Below the pieces are notes generated by a model. That model was not told where the DNA came from. It made no database searches and worked only from the letters and a program-made list of their open reading frames with translations. From NCBI GenBank assembly GCA_025355255.1, contig JANYAA010000336.1, positions 1 through 6,992 on the forward strand: a stretch of DNA of 6,992 nucleotides. Direction: 5' to 3'. A program made the position numbers and the translations under genes. This DNA comes from Chloroflexota bacterium. GTDB lineage: Bacteria > Chloroflexota > Limnocylindria > Limnocylindrales > CSP1-4. Positions 6,376-6,992 of this stretch are shown piece after piece. Position 1 is the stretch's first letter. Each line of letters opens with the position of its first letter.

Positions 6376-6992
6376 GCGTCTGCCCTCCGCCAGACGCCCA
6401 CGCGGGCGCCCACTGCTCCCGCCGAATGCGCTCGACATCGGCCGCGGGGATCTCCGGGACAGACCCAAACGCCAGCGCCCGCAGATACGCGTCGCACACG
6501 CCCTCGAGGGTGCTTGCGGCGTTGTACGCGTGCTCGAGCGTGGGCCCGATCGCAAGGACCCCATGGTTCCGCAGCAGGCAGGCGCTGCGGTGCCGCAGCG
6601 GCTCAGCGGTCAGCGTTGCAACCTCGGCCGTGCCGCCTCGGGCGTACGGCGCAGTGACAATCCCGCCGCCACACGCCGAGACGAGGCCGTGGAGGATGGG
6701 CGGCACATCCAGACCCATCGCGGCCACCGCCATAGCGGCCCGGCTGTGCGTGTGGACGATGCCGGCGACATCGGGCCGATCGCGATACGCGAGCGTGTGC
6801 AGCGGCAGCTCGGAGGTGGGGCGGCGCGTCCCTTCGACAATCGTCCCGTCAAGACGCACAAGGATGATGTCCTCAGGCTGCAGCATGTCGTAGGCGGTGC
6901 TCGAGGGCGTCACCGCAACAACGCCGGGCTCGTCCGCGATCCGCGTGCTGATGTTGCCGGCCGTGTAGCTCACGAGGTGCTCGGCGAGCAGC
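6365..6992 (-). CDS. Class II aldolase/adducin-family protein, fuculose-phosphate-aldolase-like (5' end cut by window)
   Basis: 208 residues are visible; the start lies beyond the right edge, with perhaps 15-20 residues missing by comparison with E. coli FucA. In-frame codons before the GTG at 6973 read LLAEHL, which fits the family's N-terminal helix, so that GTG is internal. Family signatures: TAGNIS, TPSSTAYD (phosphate-binding region), RRPTSELPLH with the catalytic Glu at 6811-6809, the zinc pair HTH at 6754-6746, APYARGGT, and the third zinc His in RNHG at 6565-6563. These enzymes cleave a ketose-1-phosphate into DHAP and an aldehyde using zinc. The PTSE motif resembles FucA-type aldolases more than human APIP-type MtnB dehydratase, although MtnB belongs to the same superfamily and cannot be excluded. 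Coupling to mtnA suggests the substrate is methylthioribulose-1-phosphate or 5-deoxyribulose-1-phosphate. Confidence 0.88.
   Translation of the reverse strand, partial: LLAEHLVSYTAGNISTRIADEPGVVAVTPSSTAYDMLQPEDIILVRLDGTIVEGTRRPTSELPLHTLAYRDRPDVAGIVHTHSRAAMAVAAMGLDVPPILHGLVSACGGGIVTAPYARGGTAEVATLTAEPLRHRSACLLRNHGVLAIGPTLEHAYNAASTLEGVCDAYLRALAFGSVPEIPAADVERIRREQWAPAWASGGGQTHGG
6383..6388 (-). promoter_or_regulatory. Ribosome binding site of mtnA
   Basis: GGAGGG ends 7 nt before ATG 6375 and lies inside the aldolase coding sequence. It decides the mtnA start against the longer open frame and indicates translational coupling to the aldolase. Confidence 0.8.

Noticed and set aside
6376..6564. N-terminal extension of mtnA to an ATG at 6564
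   Set aside because: The added 63 residues are Arg/Ser-rich out-of-frame aldolase sequence; the strong ribosome site and family length support ATG 6375.
6971..6973. GTG as the true start of the aldolase
   Set aside because: It falls just before the TAGNIS motif, which would remove the conserved N-terminal helix; the frame is open and family-like to the window edge.

Overview
The window is one high-GC stretch (G or C dominates third codon positions) in which every credible gene lies on the minus strand and is read from the right edge to the left. The gene mix is a zinc-ribbon/cyclase/AAA/TPR signalling protein, a CASTOR/POLLUX-type channel, and MtnA beside a class II aldolase. Together with the GC content this suits a free-living Chloroflexota or Actinomycetota bacterium. 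That assignment is inference; there is no rRNA or other strong marker here. No mobile element, CRISPR array, tRNA or rRNA was seen.

In transcription order: (1) the 3' part of a class II (fuculose-phosphate-type) aldolase gene enters at the right edge and ends at 6365. (2) mtnA, methylthioribose-1-phosphate isomerase (6375-5302), starts 11 bp inside the aldolase gene and has a strong ribosome binding site. (3) A two-helix RCK ion channel of the CASTOR/POLLUX family (5298-3406) starts 3 bp after the mtnA stop, and its ribosome binding site lies in the last mtnA codons. These three look like one translationally coupled operon. (4) After a 228-bp spacer holding a duplicated stem-loop element, a direct repeat and a palindrome, a large soluble-adenylyl-cyclase-like protein begins near 3177 and runs off the left edge with 1059 codons visible and no stop.

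The isomerase and aldolase together could carry out the two lower steps of a DHAP shunt: isomerise a 5-substituted ribose-1-phosphate (from methylthioadenosine or 5'-deoxyadenosine waste) to the ribulose-1-phosphate, then split it to DHAP and an aldehyde. The channel's place in this operon is unexplained. The cyclase gene is probably a separate transcription unit controlled from the repeat-rich spacer. Everything else that is open in the window, including a 503-codon plus-strand frame, is an antisense shadow of these genes.
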